Shown here in pieces: positions 16,645-27,136 of a stretch of 64,000 nt of DNA. The notes beneath the pieces are model-generated. The model had not been told where the DNA came from, did not search any database, and worked only from the letters and a program-made list of their open reading frames with translations. Numbering within the stretch: the first letter of the stretch is position 1; each line of letters starts with the position of its first letter. The translations under genes and the position numbers were made by a program. The DNA is from Parasutterella excrementihominis YIT 11859 (GTDB lineage Bacteria > Pseudomonadota > Gammaproteobacteria > Burkholderiales > Burkholderiaceae_F): contig NZ_GL883756.1 in the NCBI RefSeq assembly GCF_000205025.1, positions 44,445 to 108,444 on the forward strand, in the 5' to 3' direction.

Positions 16645-17529
16645 ATGTCAAAACTAGACGACCTCAGTGCCTGGCGCCTTTTTTGCAGCTTGTGCAATAC
16701 CCGAAACTTCTCTGATACCGCCGGAGAGTTTGATGTAGAAGTCTCAACCGTCTCTCGCGCGCTGACCTCCTTAGAAAATGCTTTGGGGCAGACGCTCATA
16801 CTCCGTGTGACAAGACCCCTGCAGCTCACGGAGTCCGGCATGGCAGGAAAAATTCGCCTCTCTTTGGCGCCCGGCTCCGTTGCGGTCTACATCCCGATGC
16901 TAATGGAATTCAACTCTCAGTACCCTGAGATCGTCTTTGACATTGTCGGCGGCGGAAACGTCCAGGACATCCTTCAGTACAAGGCCGACATCTCAGTAGC
17001 TAGCTTTAAATCCAAGGATCCGCGGATTGTGTCTTACTCAAGAGGACGCAACGTCTATGTGCCCGTAGCTTCGCGCCGCTACATCGAAGAGCATGGAATG
17101 CCTCTGCATCCCAAGGATTTAGCCGCACACACAGTTTTGGTTTATGACGGTTCAGTGCGTTCCGCCACGCGTTACTTAGAAAACGGTGATAAACGCGAAG
17201 AAGTGAAATGGAAACAAGTACTCAGAGTTTCCAACATTCTAGCGATTAAAAAGTCTGTCATTGACGGGCTGGGCATCTCGGTGGATTTGCCGCTTTTTCA
17301 CTGCGCACAGGAAATTGCCTCGGGCATTCTGGTCCCGATTCTTCCCGGCTGGGTCCATCCGCCGGTGGAGTGCTTTGTGTGCACTTCAAAAACAAATTGG
17401 CGCATCCGCCGCCACCGCGTATTTCTGCAGTGGTTCCAAACGCGCCTGGTTCAATTTTTCAAAAGCAAAGAAGACATGGTGGCGCCTTTCTGGGACATCC
17501 CGCAACGCACCATCGTCAACGAAATTTAG
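16645..17529 (+). CDS. LysR-type transcriptional regulator lacking the linker helix
   Basis: 294 aa from the ATG at 16645 ([10 protein letters not shown]); starts at 16612 or 16591 would add an N-terminal extension. The winged helix-turn-helix spans about residues 5-64 ([18 protein letters not shown]...LTESG). The effector-binding domain begins almost at once ([11 protein letters not shown]). In typical members a linker helix of about 25 residues sits between them and mediates dimerisation; here it is essentially absent. The gene is divergent from the lyase operon, which it probably controls. Its stop overlaps the 3' end of convergent pyrF by 4 nt. Confidence 0.85.
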   Translation: MSKLDDLSAWRLFCSLCNTRNFSDTAGEFDVEVSTVSRALTSLENALGQTLILRVTRPLQLTESGMAGKIRLSLAPGSVAVYIPMLMEFNSQYPEIVFDIVGGGNVQDILQYKADISVASFKSKDPRIVSYSRGRNVYVPVASRRYIEEHGMPLHPKDLAAHTVLVYDGSVRSATRYLENGDKREEVKWKQVLRVSNILAIKKSVIDGLGISVDLPLFHCAQEIASGILVPILPGWVHPPVECFVCTSKTNWRIRRHRVFLQWFQTRLVQFFKSKEDMVAPFWDIPQRTIVNEI

Positions 17530-18341
17530 AGTCCTCGGGCTGCATTGATCGCATCGCGAGTCTGCATCGCGACCGCTCTGGCTTTTTCTTTGAAGTCTTC
17601 GCCGGAGGATGCATAAAGAATAGCTCGGCTGGAATTGATCACCATGCCGGTCTTCTGCGCGTTCATACCGCTCTGCACACAGGCATTGATGTCTCCGCCC
17701 TGAGCTCCGATGCCGGGAACGAGGAAGTTTAATTCCGGCGTTAAGGCACGAACACTCGCGAGTTCTTTCGGATAAGTGCCTCCGATCACAAGGCCGAGCT
17801 GACCGGTGGTATTCCACTGCTCTACTTTTTTCGCAACTGCGTGATAAAGCGGCTGGCCTCCGCAGTCGAGCATCTGGAAGTCGTCGCCGCCTTTGTTGCT
17901 GGTGCGGCAAAGGATGAAGGCACCTTTGTCCGGATACTCAAGGTAAGGCTCGACGGAATCAAAGCCCATGTAAGGAGAAAGCGTGACGCAGTCAGCTCCG
18001 AAACGTTCGAAGGCCTCCTTAGCATAATGCTTGGCAGTGGAGCCGATGTCGCCGCGCTTAGCATCAAGAATCACGGGAACTTCCGGATATTCGCCGTGAA
18101 TGCGGGCAATCAGTTCTTTGAGCTGATCTTCCGCGCCGGAAGAAGCAAAGTAAGCAATCTGCGGTTTAAAGGCACAGACCAAATCTCCGGTCGATTTAAC
18201 GATGTCCCAGCAGAAGTCCAGGATGGCATGCTTGTTGCTTTCAAACTGCTTCGGGAAACGTTTGGGATCGGGGTCTAAGCCGACGCAAAGTAATGACTGA
18301 TTGACATCCCAGCAGTGCTGAAGCATATCGGTGAATTTCAT
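17526..18341 (-). CDS. pyrF: Orotidine 5'-phosphate decarboxylase (PyrF)
   Basis: 271 aa, the longer type-2 form. It decarboxylates OMP to UMP, the last step of de novo UMP synthesis. The catalytic Lys-Asp array is in [17 protein letters not shown] (about residues 88-104), and the phosphate-binding end is [11 protein letters not shown]. The ATG at 18341 has GGAGG upstream; an in-frame extension to 18449 runs through a non-coding stretch. It stands alone, tail to tail with the LysR-type gene. Confidence 0.95.
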   Translation of the reverse strand: MKFTDMLQHCWDVNQSLLCVGLDPDPKRFPKQFESNKHAILDFCWDIVKSTGDLVCAFKPQIAYFASSGAEDQLKELIARIHGEYPEVPVILDAKRGDIGSTAKHYAKEAFERFGADCVTLSPYMGFDSVEPYLEYPDKGAFILCRTSNKGGDDFQMLDCGGQPLYHAVAKKVEQWNTTGQLGLVIGGTYPKELASVRALTPELNFLVPGIGAQGGDINACVQSGMNAQKTGMVINSSRAILYASSGEDFKEKARAVAMQTRDAINAARGL

Positions 18342-18411
18342 AGCTTTCCTCCAAACGTTCGAATTGTGTTTGAGCACGGATTTTAGCAATCCGGCTGCTG
18401 AAAATAATGAA

Positions 18412-18446
18412 AACGTCCGTCGCTTGTTTAGCAGGCGGACGTTTTT
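18412..18446 (-). terminator. Terminator after the MFS transporter gene
   Basis: AAAACGTCCG pairs with CGGACGTTTTT around a 15-nt loop. The A and T flanks make it usable in both directions; on the minus strand it closes the MFS gene and separates it from pyrF. Confidence 0.8.
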
Positions 18447-18475
18447 CAATAACTCACACGAACTTAGAAGTGTTC

Positions 18476-19678
18476 CTACACCAGCGGAGTTCCGGTACCT
18501 TCCGTCTTAGCAGGTCTCTTGAGAAACAGATAGAGTACGAGCGGTAAGCAGATAAAGCCGGACATTCCGATGATGAACTTATAAGAGAAGTACGCAGTCA
18601 TTGCGCCGCCGACAATCGGTCCCATCACGGCACCCAACTGCTGGGCTAGATAAGACAGTCCAAAGACACGTCCTTTGTCGTTGGCATTCGTGGAAACTGT
18701 CAGCACCGCGTTAATGGCCGGGAAAATGCCGGCAAAGGCTAAGCCGCCGACAAAGCGCCAAATCGTAAACCACTCAAGCGAGTTCGGAAACACCTGCACA
18801 ATCCCGAACAGTCCGGCGCCGAGCAAAGACAAATAAAGTACGGGTCGATAGCCCCAGTTCTGACCTAAAATGCCCCAGCCCGGAGAGGCTAAGACGCCCG
18901 AAATACCCGTCACTGAAAACACAATGCCGGAAATCAAGACGATTCGCTCCATCGAACCCTGCAGCTCGGCCACGTAAAGCGGCATGATCGGCTGCTGCAT
19001 TAAAATGGTCAGCTGCACCACGCCGGCGCAAATCAGCATGCGCTTAACTGCCGGAATCTTGCATAAAGAGAAGTCCCAAATCTTGACGGGTTTGGCATTC
19101 GGATCGGGCTTCCTCGGTTCCTCTTTAACAAAAAAGAGCAAAGCTAACGTGATCAGGAACAAAGCGGCGGCCGCGATAAAGAACGCCATACGCATACCGA
19201 ATTGATCCGCCAGCAGGCCACCGAACAACGGCCCGAGCACGCCGCCCGCTGTCATACCGCCCTGCATAACGCCCAAGCAGAAACCGAGTTTGAGTTTCGG
19301 AGATTCTACAGAGATGATCGCAAGCAGCGCAGGCCACAGACCCGCGGATAAGCCTTGAATAAATCGAACGCCGAGCAGCTCCCAAGGATTCGTGACCAAG
19401 CCGCCTAAGAAGTAAGTGATCGCCAAGCAAAATCCGGCGCGCAGCGCCATAAGCTTGCGGCTCTTTTTATCAGCAAGCGCGCCCCAGATCGGTGCCATGA
19501 TGCCGCTGACAAGGAATGTGATAGCGAAAATCGCACCCGACCACATATCCACGTCGGCTTTCACGACACCCAAATCCTGAATGAGATACATGGGCAGGAA
19601 GGGAATGAGCATCGTATAGCTCATGGACATTAAAACGGCGCATGTGGTCAGAAGACCGAGTATGAACTTCCATCGCAT
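18476..19678 (-). CDS. MFS transporter, drug:H+ antiporter-1 type (MdtG-like)
   Basis: 400 aa with 12 predicted membrane helices. Major facilitator motif A appears as [10 protein letters not shown] after helix 2 (about residues 65-74), and motif C-like [10 protein letters not shown] in helix 5 points to an exporter of the DHA1 group. Sequence feel is closest to MdtG/YceE-type multidrug exporters. The substrate cannot be told. It is monocistronic between the groESL terminator region and its own terminator. Confidence 0.85.
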   Translation of the reverse strand: MRWKFILGLLTTCAVLMSMSYTMLIPFLPMYLIQDLGVVKADVDMWSGAIFAITFLVSGIMAPIWGALADKKSRKLMALRAGFCLAITYFLGGLVTNPWELLGVRFIQGLSAGLWPALLAIISVESPKLKLGFCLGVMQGGMTAGGVLGPLFGGLLADQFGMRMAFFIAAAALFLITLALLFFVKEEPRKPDPNAKPVKIWDFSLCKIPAVKRMLICAGVVQLTILMQQPIMPLYVAELQGSMERIVLISGIVFSVTGISGVLASPGWGILGQNWGYRPVLYLSLLGAGLFGIVQVFPNSLEWFTIWRFVGGLAFAGIFPAINAVLTVSTNANDKGRVFGLSYLAQQLGAVMGPIVGGAMTAYFSYKFIIGMSGFICLPLVLYLFLKRPAKTEGTGTPLV

Positions 19679-19826
19679 ATCTACACTTCCTGTCCTTCTT
19701 ATTCGTCTTCCTTTCGATTGTATGCCAAATATCTTTCATCAGAGAATGCGGTTAACCGCTAAAAAGCAGCCCCGTACGCCTCAATCTGCTTCCTCGAAAC
19801 AATGACTTTCGCTTCTCGCGCATACG

Positions 19827-19861
19827 AAAAAACACCCGTCGGTGCGAGACCTCCGGGTGTT
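19827..19861 (-). terminator. Rho-independent terminator of groESL
   Basis: AAACACCCG and CGGGTGTTT form a 9-bp stem; on the minus strand a TTTTTT tail follows. It starts 25 nt after the groEL stop. Confidence 0.85.
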
Positions 19862-19885
19862 TAATTAACTTAACTCAGCGGATGA

Positions 19886-21529
<1,644 letters not shown>

Positions 21530-21569
21530 TTACTTAATCTCCTATTTCTAAATTCTGTACTAGGCCGTC

Positions 21570-21857
21570 TTATTCGAGGACACCCATAATGTCTTCTTCA
21601 CGCATTACGAGGTATTCGTCCCCGTCGACCTTAACGTTCTGGCCGGAATACTTGCCGAACAGAATGCGGTCGCCTACCTTAACATCCATAGGGATGAGCT
21701 TGCCTGCTTCGTCACGCTTGCCTGGACCGACAGCGAGGACAACACCCTGATCAGGTTTTTCACCGGCTGCTTCAGGGATATAAATACCGCTGGCTGTACG
21801 TGTTTCGGCGTCAACGCGTTTAACAATAACGCGGTCGTGCAAAGGACGAATCTTCAT
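21570..21857 (-). CDS. groES: Co-chaperonin GroES
   Basis: 95 aa. It begins [15 protein letters not shown] and has the mobile-loop region [14 protein letters not shown] (about residues 17-30) that docks on GroEL. First gene of the groESL operon, with AGGAG upstream of the ATG. Confidence 0.99.
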   Translation of the reverse strand: MKIRPLHDRVIVKRVDAETRTASGIYIPEAAGEKPDQGVVLAVGPGKRDEAGKLIPMDVKVGDRILFGKYSGQNVKVDGDEYLVMREEDIMGVLE

Positions 21858-21912
21858 CTTTAAAACTCCTATTTGTGTTTATCAAAGCGCTAGGCTTTAC
21901 CAATATTTCCTT

Positions 21913-21940
21913 ATATGAGGCTATGCAGTCTTTTTTCAAG
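21913..21940 (-). promoter_or_regulatory. Sigma-32 (RpoH) heat-shock promoter of groESL
   Basis: On the minus strand CTTGAAA (plus 21934-21940) is followed after 13 nt by CCTCATAT (plus 21913-21920), close to the known consensus CTTGAAA-N13/14-CCCCATNT. It lies about 56 nt upstream of the groES ATG. No CIRCE inverted repeat was seen. Confidence 0.82.
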
Positions 21941-22072
21941 GCCGTTCTCAGATAGGTGTTTATACTAACAAACTCTGTAAACAAATGTGTTTCAAATGCG
22001 ACGTTTTGTTAACAACATGTAATGTCGCGTAAAAATGGCACTTTTGCTCGAGTGTGTTTTGTGAGGATTGAA

Positions 22073-23500
22073 GTGGTTAAATTTAGCGTCGTCGCCCTGT
22101 CTTTTTTCATTTTTTTCTCCCCTGCCGGTCAGGCAGCCTCCAAAAAATCAGCACCCTCCCTTCCGGCGCCGATCCAAAAAGCGCTTAACTCCTGCAAAGT
22201 TCCTAAAGGCGATTTTTCGCTGTCTGTCATTCCGCTCTCCGACAAAGGCACTATGCTAAAGTTCAACAGCACTGCGCCTCGCGTACCGGCCTCGAGCGCC
22301 AAAGTCATTACTTCAGCCGCGGCGCTGCAGCTTTTGGGACCGGCCAAGGTTTGGACGACGCGTTTTATCTCAGCAGAAGAGCCGGATAGAAACGGCGTGC
22401 TCAGCGGAGATCTCTATTTAGTCGGGCACGGTGCGCCTTCCATGACCATTGAGCGCTTTTGGCTTTTGGTCGACAACCTTCGTGCTCGCGGTGTGAAAGA
22501 AATCAAGGGAAACATCATTGCGGATCGTTCTCACTTCGATGTAGCACCGCATGATCCCTTCGCTTTTGACGGAGAAGGCAACCGTCCCTACAACTTGGGA
22601 CCGGATGCTCTGATGGTGAACTCCCGCTCTTTCTTCATCAAAATCCGCCCTGATAAAGAGGCCGGCGTCGCCTACCTTTATCCCGAACCCAGAATCGCAG
22701 GCGTGAAGCTCCCTGAAAGCATTCCTCTTAGCAAAGAAGGCTGCGGTGCATGGAGAAAACAAATCAATCCTGATTTCTCCAACCCGCTTAAACCTGCGTT
22801 CAAAGGAAAGTTCCCGCTGAAATGCGGTCCGAAGGACTACTTCTACACCAGCCTCTCCGCCGACCAGTATCTTCAGGTCGTCTTTGCCGATATGTGGAAA
22901 AAAGCCGGAGGCACCTGGAAGGGCAAAGTTGTTCAGGGCAAACTCCCTGAAGACTCTGACGACTACAAAGTGCTTGCTTCTTCCTACTCCGAGCCTTTGA
23001 CAAAACTTGTCTACAACATGAATAAGTACAGCGACAACATCATCGCTCGTCAGCTCTTCCTCGCTTTAGCTAACACTCAGAAAGACGAACCCAAAAACTT
23101 AGAAGGAGCCCGTGCCGCCGTCTATGAATGGGCCGCCTCATTAAAGATTCCCGCCTCCTCACTCAAAATTGACAACGGCAGCGGACTTTCTCGCACCACC
23201 GCAGTCTCCACAGACGCCTTCGTGACAGTTCTGAAACACATGTGGAACTCCCCGCAAATGCCGGAATTCGTCTCTTCGCTTCCCATCTCCGGCGTTGACG
23301 GGACCATGAGAAAAAGACACGTCGCTCAAGGCAATGCCCACATCAAAACGGGCTATATCCAGAACGTCCGTTCGATCGCAGGGTATGTCCAGACGAAAAG
23401 CGGTGAACGTTATGCCGTCGCGGCCATTGTCAACGGTCCTTCCGCGATCAATTCCATACCCGTTATGGACGCCGTAATCTGCTGGGTTTACGGCAGATGA
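22073..23500 (+). CDS. dacB: D-alanyl-D-alanine carboxypeptidase/endopeptidase (DacB, PBP4 family)
   Basis: About 475 aa from the GTG at 22073, which has AGG nearby and gives a clean signal peptide (cleavage after GQA); an ATG at 22022 would add 17 residues. Class C penicillin-binding motifs are present: SSAK (SxxK), YSDN (SxN) and HIKTG (KTG). It trims or opens peptidoglycan cross-links in the periplasm. It is divergent from groESL. Confidence 0.92.
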   Translation: MVKFSVVALSFFIFFSPAGQAASKKSAPSLPAPIQKALNSCKVPKGDFSLSVIPLSDKGTMLKFNSTAPRVPASSAKVITSAAALQLLGPAKVWTTRFISAEEPDRNGVLSGDLYLVGHGAPSMTIERFWLLVDNLRARGVKEIKGNIIADRSHFDVAPHDPFAFDGEGNRPYNLGPDALMVNSRSFFIKIRPDKEAGVAYLYPEPRIAGVKLPESIPLSKEGCGAWRKQINPDFSNPLKPAFKGKFPLKCGPKDYFYTSLSADQYLQVVFADMWKKAGGTWKGKVVQGKLPEDSDDYKVLASSYSEPLTKLVYNMNKYSDNIIARQLFLALANTQKDEPKNLEGARAAVYEWAASLKIPASSLKIDNGSGLSRTTAVSTDAFVTVLKHMWNSPQMPEFVSSLPISGVDGTMRKRHVAQGNAHIKTGYIQNVRSIAGYVQTKSGERYAVAAIVNGPSAINSIPVMDAVICWVYGR

Positions 23501-23547
23501 TAGACTTTTCAGACATATAGATATCCTTAAAGGGAGGTAATTTCAGT

Positions 23548-23850
23548 ATGGAAAACAAAATTGAAGCCGTAGTTCGTGAAAATGTTGACACTGCCCTCGA
23601 ACAGGCTGACGAATTCCTGAAGCAGGCCTCCGCCGCTACCGGCGAAGAAGCTAAAGAGCTCCAGGCAAAAGCTAAAGAATGCCTGGCTCGTGCAAGCAGA
23701 AACATGAAGAGCTTCTATGACAAGACTTCTGAAGAAGGCAGAGAAATTGCCGGTGAAGTTAACGACTGCGTCCGCTCCAATCCTTGGCGCGCTGTCGGTA
23801 TCGCAGCTGTCGGCGGCCTCCTGCTCGGTCTCCTGGTTGCTCGCAAGTAA
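23548..23850 (+). CDS. DUF883 family protein, ElaB/YqjD-like
   Basis: 100 aa: a long amphipathic helical N-terminus rich in Glu, Lys and Ala, then RSNPWRAVGIAAVGGLLLGLLVARK, the C-terminal membrane anchor typical of YqjD/ElaB. In E. coli these tail-anchored proteins bind ribosomes in stationary phase. A very strong ribosome-binding site (AGGGAGGT) precedes the ATG. It heads a three-gene cluster like yqjD-yqjE-yqjK. Confidence 0.88.
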   Translation: MENKIEAVVRENVDTALEQADEFLKQASAATGEEAKELQAKAKECLARASRNMKSFYDKTSEEGREIAGEVNDCVRSNPWRAVGIAAVGGLLLGLLVARK

Positions 23851-23877
23851 TTCTTCCCGAGGCTTTCGGAGATAGAT

Positions 23878-24327
23878 ATGTCAGATAGAAATAACGCCGA
23901 TCCCGGACTCTTCACCATCCTTAATCAGGTGGTTGACGGTTTGGCGACGCGTCTTCAAATTGCTTCTATCGAGCTCTCCGTCGCCAAAAACAACGCGGCA
24001 AAGACAGCTGTTTACACTGTCCTTGCCGCCCTTTTCGGCCTCTTTGCGCTCGTTTTTATATCGGTCGCACTTCTTGTTATTTTCTGGGAAGATCACCGCG
24101 TTTTCGTCTCCTGCTGTATCGCCGGCGCCTATCTGCTCCTGTTCCTTTTCTTCTTAGGCAAAGTCCGCAACCTTGCAGCCAACATGCCTTATGCGTTTGA
24201 GGAATCTCGTCAGATTTTGGCAGCCGACGTCGCCGCTTTCCGCGCATCCTGCAATAAGAAAGCAGGTGTCGCCAACCAGCACCCGGTCGATCCTACCAAA
24301 GAGGAGAACAACAATGCAGGCAAATGA
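23878..24327 (+). CDS. YqjE-like phage-holin-superfamily membrane protein
   Basis: 149 aa with an amphipathic N-terminal helix (VVDGLATRLQIASIELSVAKNN) and two membrane segments at about 40-65 and 76-98, then a polar tail. This is the YqjE layout. Function is unknown; it lies 27 nt after the DUF883 gene and overlaps the next start by 14 nt, so the three are expressed together. Confidence 0.8.
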   Translation: MSDRNNADPGLFTILNQVVDGLATRLQIASIELSVAKNNAAKTAVYTVLAALFGLFALVFISVALLVIFWEDHRVFVSCCIAGAYLLLFLFFLGKVRNLAANMPYAFEESRQILAADVAAFRASCNKKAGVANQHPVDPTKEENNNAGK

Positions 24328-24694
24328 AGACGTTGCTCGCAAGCTTGCACAACTGACCGTCAAGGCAGGTGAACAAAGAGCTCAGATTCAAGACGAGCTG
24401 ACCTATATGCGCAATAAACCCGCATCCGCTGTCAAAAACATCGGAGTCGACGCGGTTAAAACCATGCAGGCCTTAGGTTTAACTAATCCGAAAGTTGCCA
24501 TTCCTTTGGCTCGCACGGTGTTCATTCCTGCCGCGGTGGCAATTGCAAGATTAGTTCTTAAAAACGGCAGCCCCAGACGCTACCTCGGCGCGGCGCTGAT
24601 CGCCGCAAGCTCATTCGGTATCTTCAAAGGTATTGAATATGATGAGAAGCACCCGATTGTGAGAAAGGATTCCACAAACTCTTCGCCTAAGTAA
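24314..24694 (+). CDS. Hypothetical protein in the yqjD-yqjE cluster (YqjK position)
   Basis: 126 aa from the ATG at 24314, with GAGGAG at 24301-24306; it overlaps the previous gene. A helical, charged N-terminus is followed by a hydrophobic VAIPLARTVFIPAAVAIARLVL segment and a short YLGAALIAASSFGIFKG segment, so it is probably membrane associated. Similarity to YqjK is by position only. Confidence 0.7.
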   Translation: MQANEDVARKLAQLTVKAGEQRAQIQDELTYMRNKPASAVKNIGVDAVKTMQALGLTNPKVAIPLARTVFIPAAVAIARLVLKNGSPRRYLGAALIAASSFGIFKGIEYDEKHPIVRKDSTNSSPK

Positions 24695-24711
24695 CCTTCT
24701 CACCGCATACG

Positions 24712-24740
24712 AAAAGACCGCCGAAACAGCGGTCTTTTGC
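24712..24740 (+). terminator. Terminator after the yqjDE-like cluster
   Basis: AAAAGACCGC (24712-24721) pairs perfectly with GCGGTCTTTT (24729-24738). It works on the plus strand and, by symmetry, may also stop the long minus-strand operon ending at 24787. Confidence 0.85.
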
Positions 24741-24786
24741 TTTATGTGCTTTCGATCGGGCCGGCTCATGGTCGGCCCGAGAATAC

Positions 24787-26109
24787 TTAGCCTTCTTTTT
24801 TCTTATCATCGTCCGCAGACGGCAGCTTGGTAATGAGAATACGATCCAGGCGGCGTCCGTCCATGACCATCACTCGGAATTCCCAGCCGTCCCATTTGAC
24901 TCGGTCTCCGGTACGGGGCAGGCGCTCCAGAAGGAAGATCACCATGCCGGCAACGGTCGTGTAGCGGTCCTTGTCTTCATCCGGTACCTCATCGATATCC
25001 AGCAAGTCTTTGAGTTCAGGAATCGGCAGCAAGCCGTCGACTTCGTAGCAGTTTTCGCCCTTCTGAATAATCTGAGCATCTTCAGGCGCATCCGGCTTAA
25101 ATTCGCCGGCGATGGCTTCCAGCACGTCGTGCGGCGTTACCAAACCTAAGATTGCACCGTATTCGTCGACGACCATCGCCAGTGCCGCATCGCTCTTTCT
25201 AAAGGTTTCTAAGAGTTCCATACCGGAAATGGATTCAGGAACATAAAGAACCGGTTCGTAGTTCACCTTAAAGTTGGGTTTACCGTCATTGACCATCTGC
25301 TTTAAAAGCAGACGTGTCGTGACCACACCGCGAATGTCATCCAGGCCGCCGTAGCAAACCGGCAGACGAGAATGCTGGGAGTTGAGGACTTTCTCCATAT
25401 TGACTTCGCGCGTATCTTCTAAGTCCAGATACTGGACCTCGGAGCGCGGAACCATCAGAGAGGCAACGGCACGGTCATCCAAACGGAAAACGTTTTTGAC
25501 CATCGTGTGTTCCTGAGCGTCGATGACGCCGGCTTCACCGCCTTCATCAATCACAGAGTGGATTTCTTCTTCCGTAATCTTCTGGTTGTCCTGCTTAATG
25601 CCGAGCACTTTGATCAGCATCTCGGTAGAGAAAGAAAGCAGTTTCACGAAAGGCATAGCCAAAATAGCCAGCCAGTGAATCGGTTTGGCAACCATACGGG
25701 AAATCGTATCCGCGCCCATCTGACCGATACGTTTCGGAACCAGTTCACCGATCACGATAGAGAAGTACGTGATCAAAATAACGACTACAGCCATCGAGGC
25801 ACCGCGTGCCGTGGCAGCCGGAATGTGAATGGTATCGACGAGGAAATTAGAAAGCGGATCAACCAATGCAGACTCACCGACAATACCGGAAAGAATACCG
25901 ATGGAAGTAATGCCGACCTGAATCGTAGAAAGCGCTCTCGTCGGATTCTCAGAAAGAGATAAAGCAAGTTCCGCACCGCTTGCGCCCTGATCCGCCAGCA
26001 TCTGCAGCTTGCTGCGGCGAGCGGTCACGATGGAAATCTCGCTCATGGCAAAGAAACCATTGAGGAGAATCAGCAGAATTAAACAGAGAATATCAAGCCA
26101 GATACTCAT
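24787..26109 (-). CDS. CNNM/HlyC-CorC family membrane protein with tandem CBS domains
   Basis: 440 aa. An N-terminal DUF21/CNNM membrane domain (about residues 1-190, four hydrophobic segments, including LNGFFAMSEIS) is followed by two CBS domains (about 205-330) and a C-terminal CorC_HlyC domain (about 345-430, GWEFRVMVMDGRRLDRILI). Relatives are linked to Mg2+ or Co2+ efflux; the older name hemolysin is misleading. The ATG overlaps the pncC stop by 4 nt; it is the last gene of the glyA-rib-nusB run. Confidence 0.88.
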   Translation of the reverse strand: MSIWLDILCLILLILLNGFFAMSEISIVTARRSKLQMLADQGASGAELALSLSENPTRALSTIQVGITSIGILSGIVGESALVDPLSNFLVDTIHIPAATARGASMAVVVILITYFSIVIGELVPKRIGQMGADTISRMVAKPIHWLAILAMPFVKLLSFSTEMLIKVLGIKQDNQKITEEEIHSVIDEGGEAGVIDAQEHTMVKNVFRLDDRAVASLMVPRSEVQYLDLEDTREVNMEKVLNSQHSRLPVCYGGLDDIRGVVTTRLLLKQMVNDGKPNFKVNYEPVLYVPESISGMELLETFRKSDAALAMVVDEYGAILGLVTPHDVLEAIAGEFKPDAPEDAQIIQKGENCYEVDGLLPIPELKDLLDIDEVPDEDKDRYTTVAGMVIFLLERLPRTGDRVKWDGWEFRVMVMDGRRLDRILITKLPSADDDKKKEG

Positions 26110-26606
26110 GATGGCTGCCTTTCGTCGAGCATTTCAACTAAACCTTGGATAGCAACGGCAACAGTCTGCTCGCGTACGCTCTGACGGTCGCCTTTGAATT
26201 CATAACGGCCGACTTCAGCCATTTCGTCTTTGCGCTTCCAGCCGATAAAGACGGTTCCAACCGGTCTTCCGGGCATTGCGCCGTCCGGGCCGGCGATACC
26301 GCTGACCGCAACAGCCATCGTTGCGTTGGAGTGACGAATTGCACCTTCAAGCATCTGCGATACCGTCTGAGTGCTCACTGCCGAGAAGCGATCAAGAATA
26401 GACTGCGGAACATCCAGCATTTCATGCTTGGCTTGATTGGTATAAGTTACAAAACCTCTTTCAAACCACTCGCTGGCGCCCGGGATAGACGTCAGAGCGG
26501 CGCTGATCATGCCGCCGGTGAGAGACTCGGCGGTAACCACGATCTGTCCTGTGCCGACAATGCGGCGGCTGAGTTCTTTGACTTTATCTTCTATTTCTTT
26601 ATTCAT
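26106..26606 (-). CDS. pncC: Nicotinamide-nucleotide amidohydrolase PncC (CinA C-terminal family)
   Basis: 166 aa, a stand-alone CinA C-terminal domain. VTAESLTGGMISAALTSIPGASEWFERGFVTY and VAVSGIAGPDGAMPGRPVG are typical. It deamidates NMN to nicotinate mononucleotide in the pyridine nucleotide cycle. The ATG at 26606 overlaps the pgpA stop (ATGA), which decides this start. Confidence 0.93.
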   Translation of the reverse strand: MNKEIEDKVKELSRRIVGTGQIVVTAESLTGGMISAALTSIPGASEWFERGFVTYTNQAKHEMLDVPQSILDRFSAVSTQTVSQMLEGAIRHSNATMAVAVSGIAGPDGAMPGRPVGTVFIGWKRKDEMAEVGRYEFKGDRQSVREQTVAVAIQGLVEMLDERQPS

Positions 26607-27136
26607 CGCAAAATCCACATAGGTGAAGCGGCTCCGTAGAACCCTGCCACCCAGGCCATCGAATTAATAACCAGGATGGCGTAAACAGCCGCAAATATAT
26701 CGTCAAGCATGACAGTAAAGCCGTTCTGACGGCCCCTATCCAGCACCGATGCGGGCGGAAGCTTAACGATGTCAAAAAAACGAAAAGCGATCACGGAGGA
26801 GAGCTGCCACCAGAAACCCAAAGGCGTCAGAAGCAGAATCACCCATACCGCGACAACTTCATCGACCACGATGGAACCGTGATCGACTTTATTTAAATAA
26901 GCCGTACTTTTGCCCACCGAGACGCACCCGAGGACAAATAAAACCAATGCTAGAGCCCAGATGAAGGAACGTCCGAGCCACATGTCTAAAAGCCAAAACA
27001 CGCCCCAAGCCGCAAAAGAACCCCAGGTCCCCGGCGCCGGCGTAATGCAGCCGGATCCGAAAAATGTTGAGATCCACAGCCAAGGATGCTTAAGCACCGT
27101 CTGAAACGAAGGCGGCGTCGTTTTATATGACTTCAT
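26603..27136 (-). CDS. pgpA: Phosphatidylglycerophosphatase A
   Basis: 177 aa inner-membrane protein. GSGCITPAPGTWGSFAAW (about residues 27-44), VDEVVAVW and RFFDIVKLPPAS are the PgpA signature regions. It dephosphorylates phosphatidylglycerol phosphate to phosphatidylglycerol. Four-nucleotide overlaps with thiL and pncC; thiL-pgpA-pncC is a common proteobacterial order. Confidence 0.95.
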   Translation of the reverse strand: MKSYKTTPPSFQTVLKHPWLWISTFFGSGCITPAPGTWGSFAAWGVFWLLDMWLGRSFIWALALVLFVLGCVSVGKSTAYLNKVDHGSIVVDEVVAVWVILLLTPLGFWWQLSSVIAFRFFDIVKLPPASVLDRGRQNGFTVMLDDIFAAVYAILVINSMAWVAGFYGAASPMWILR

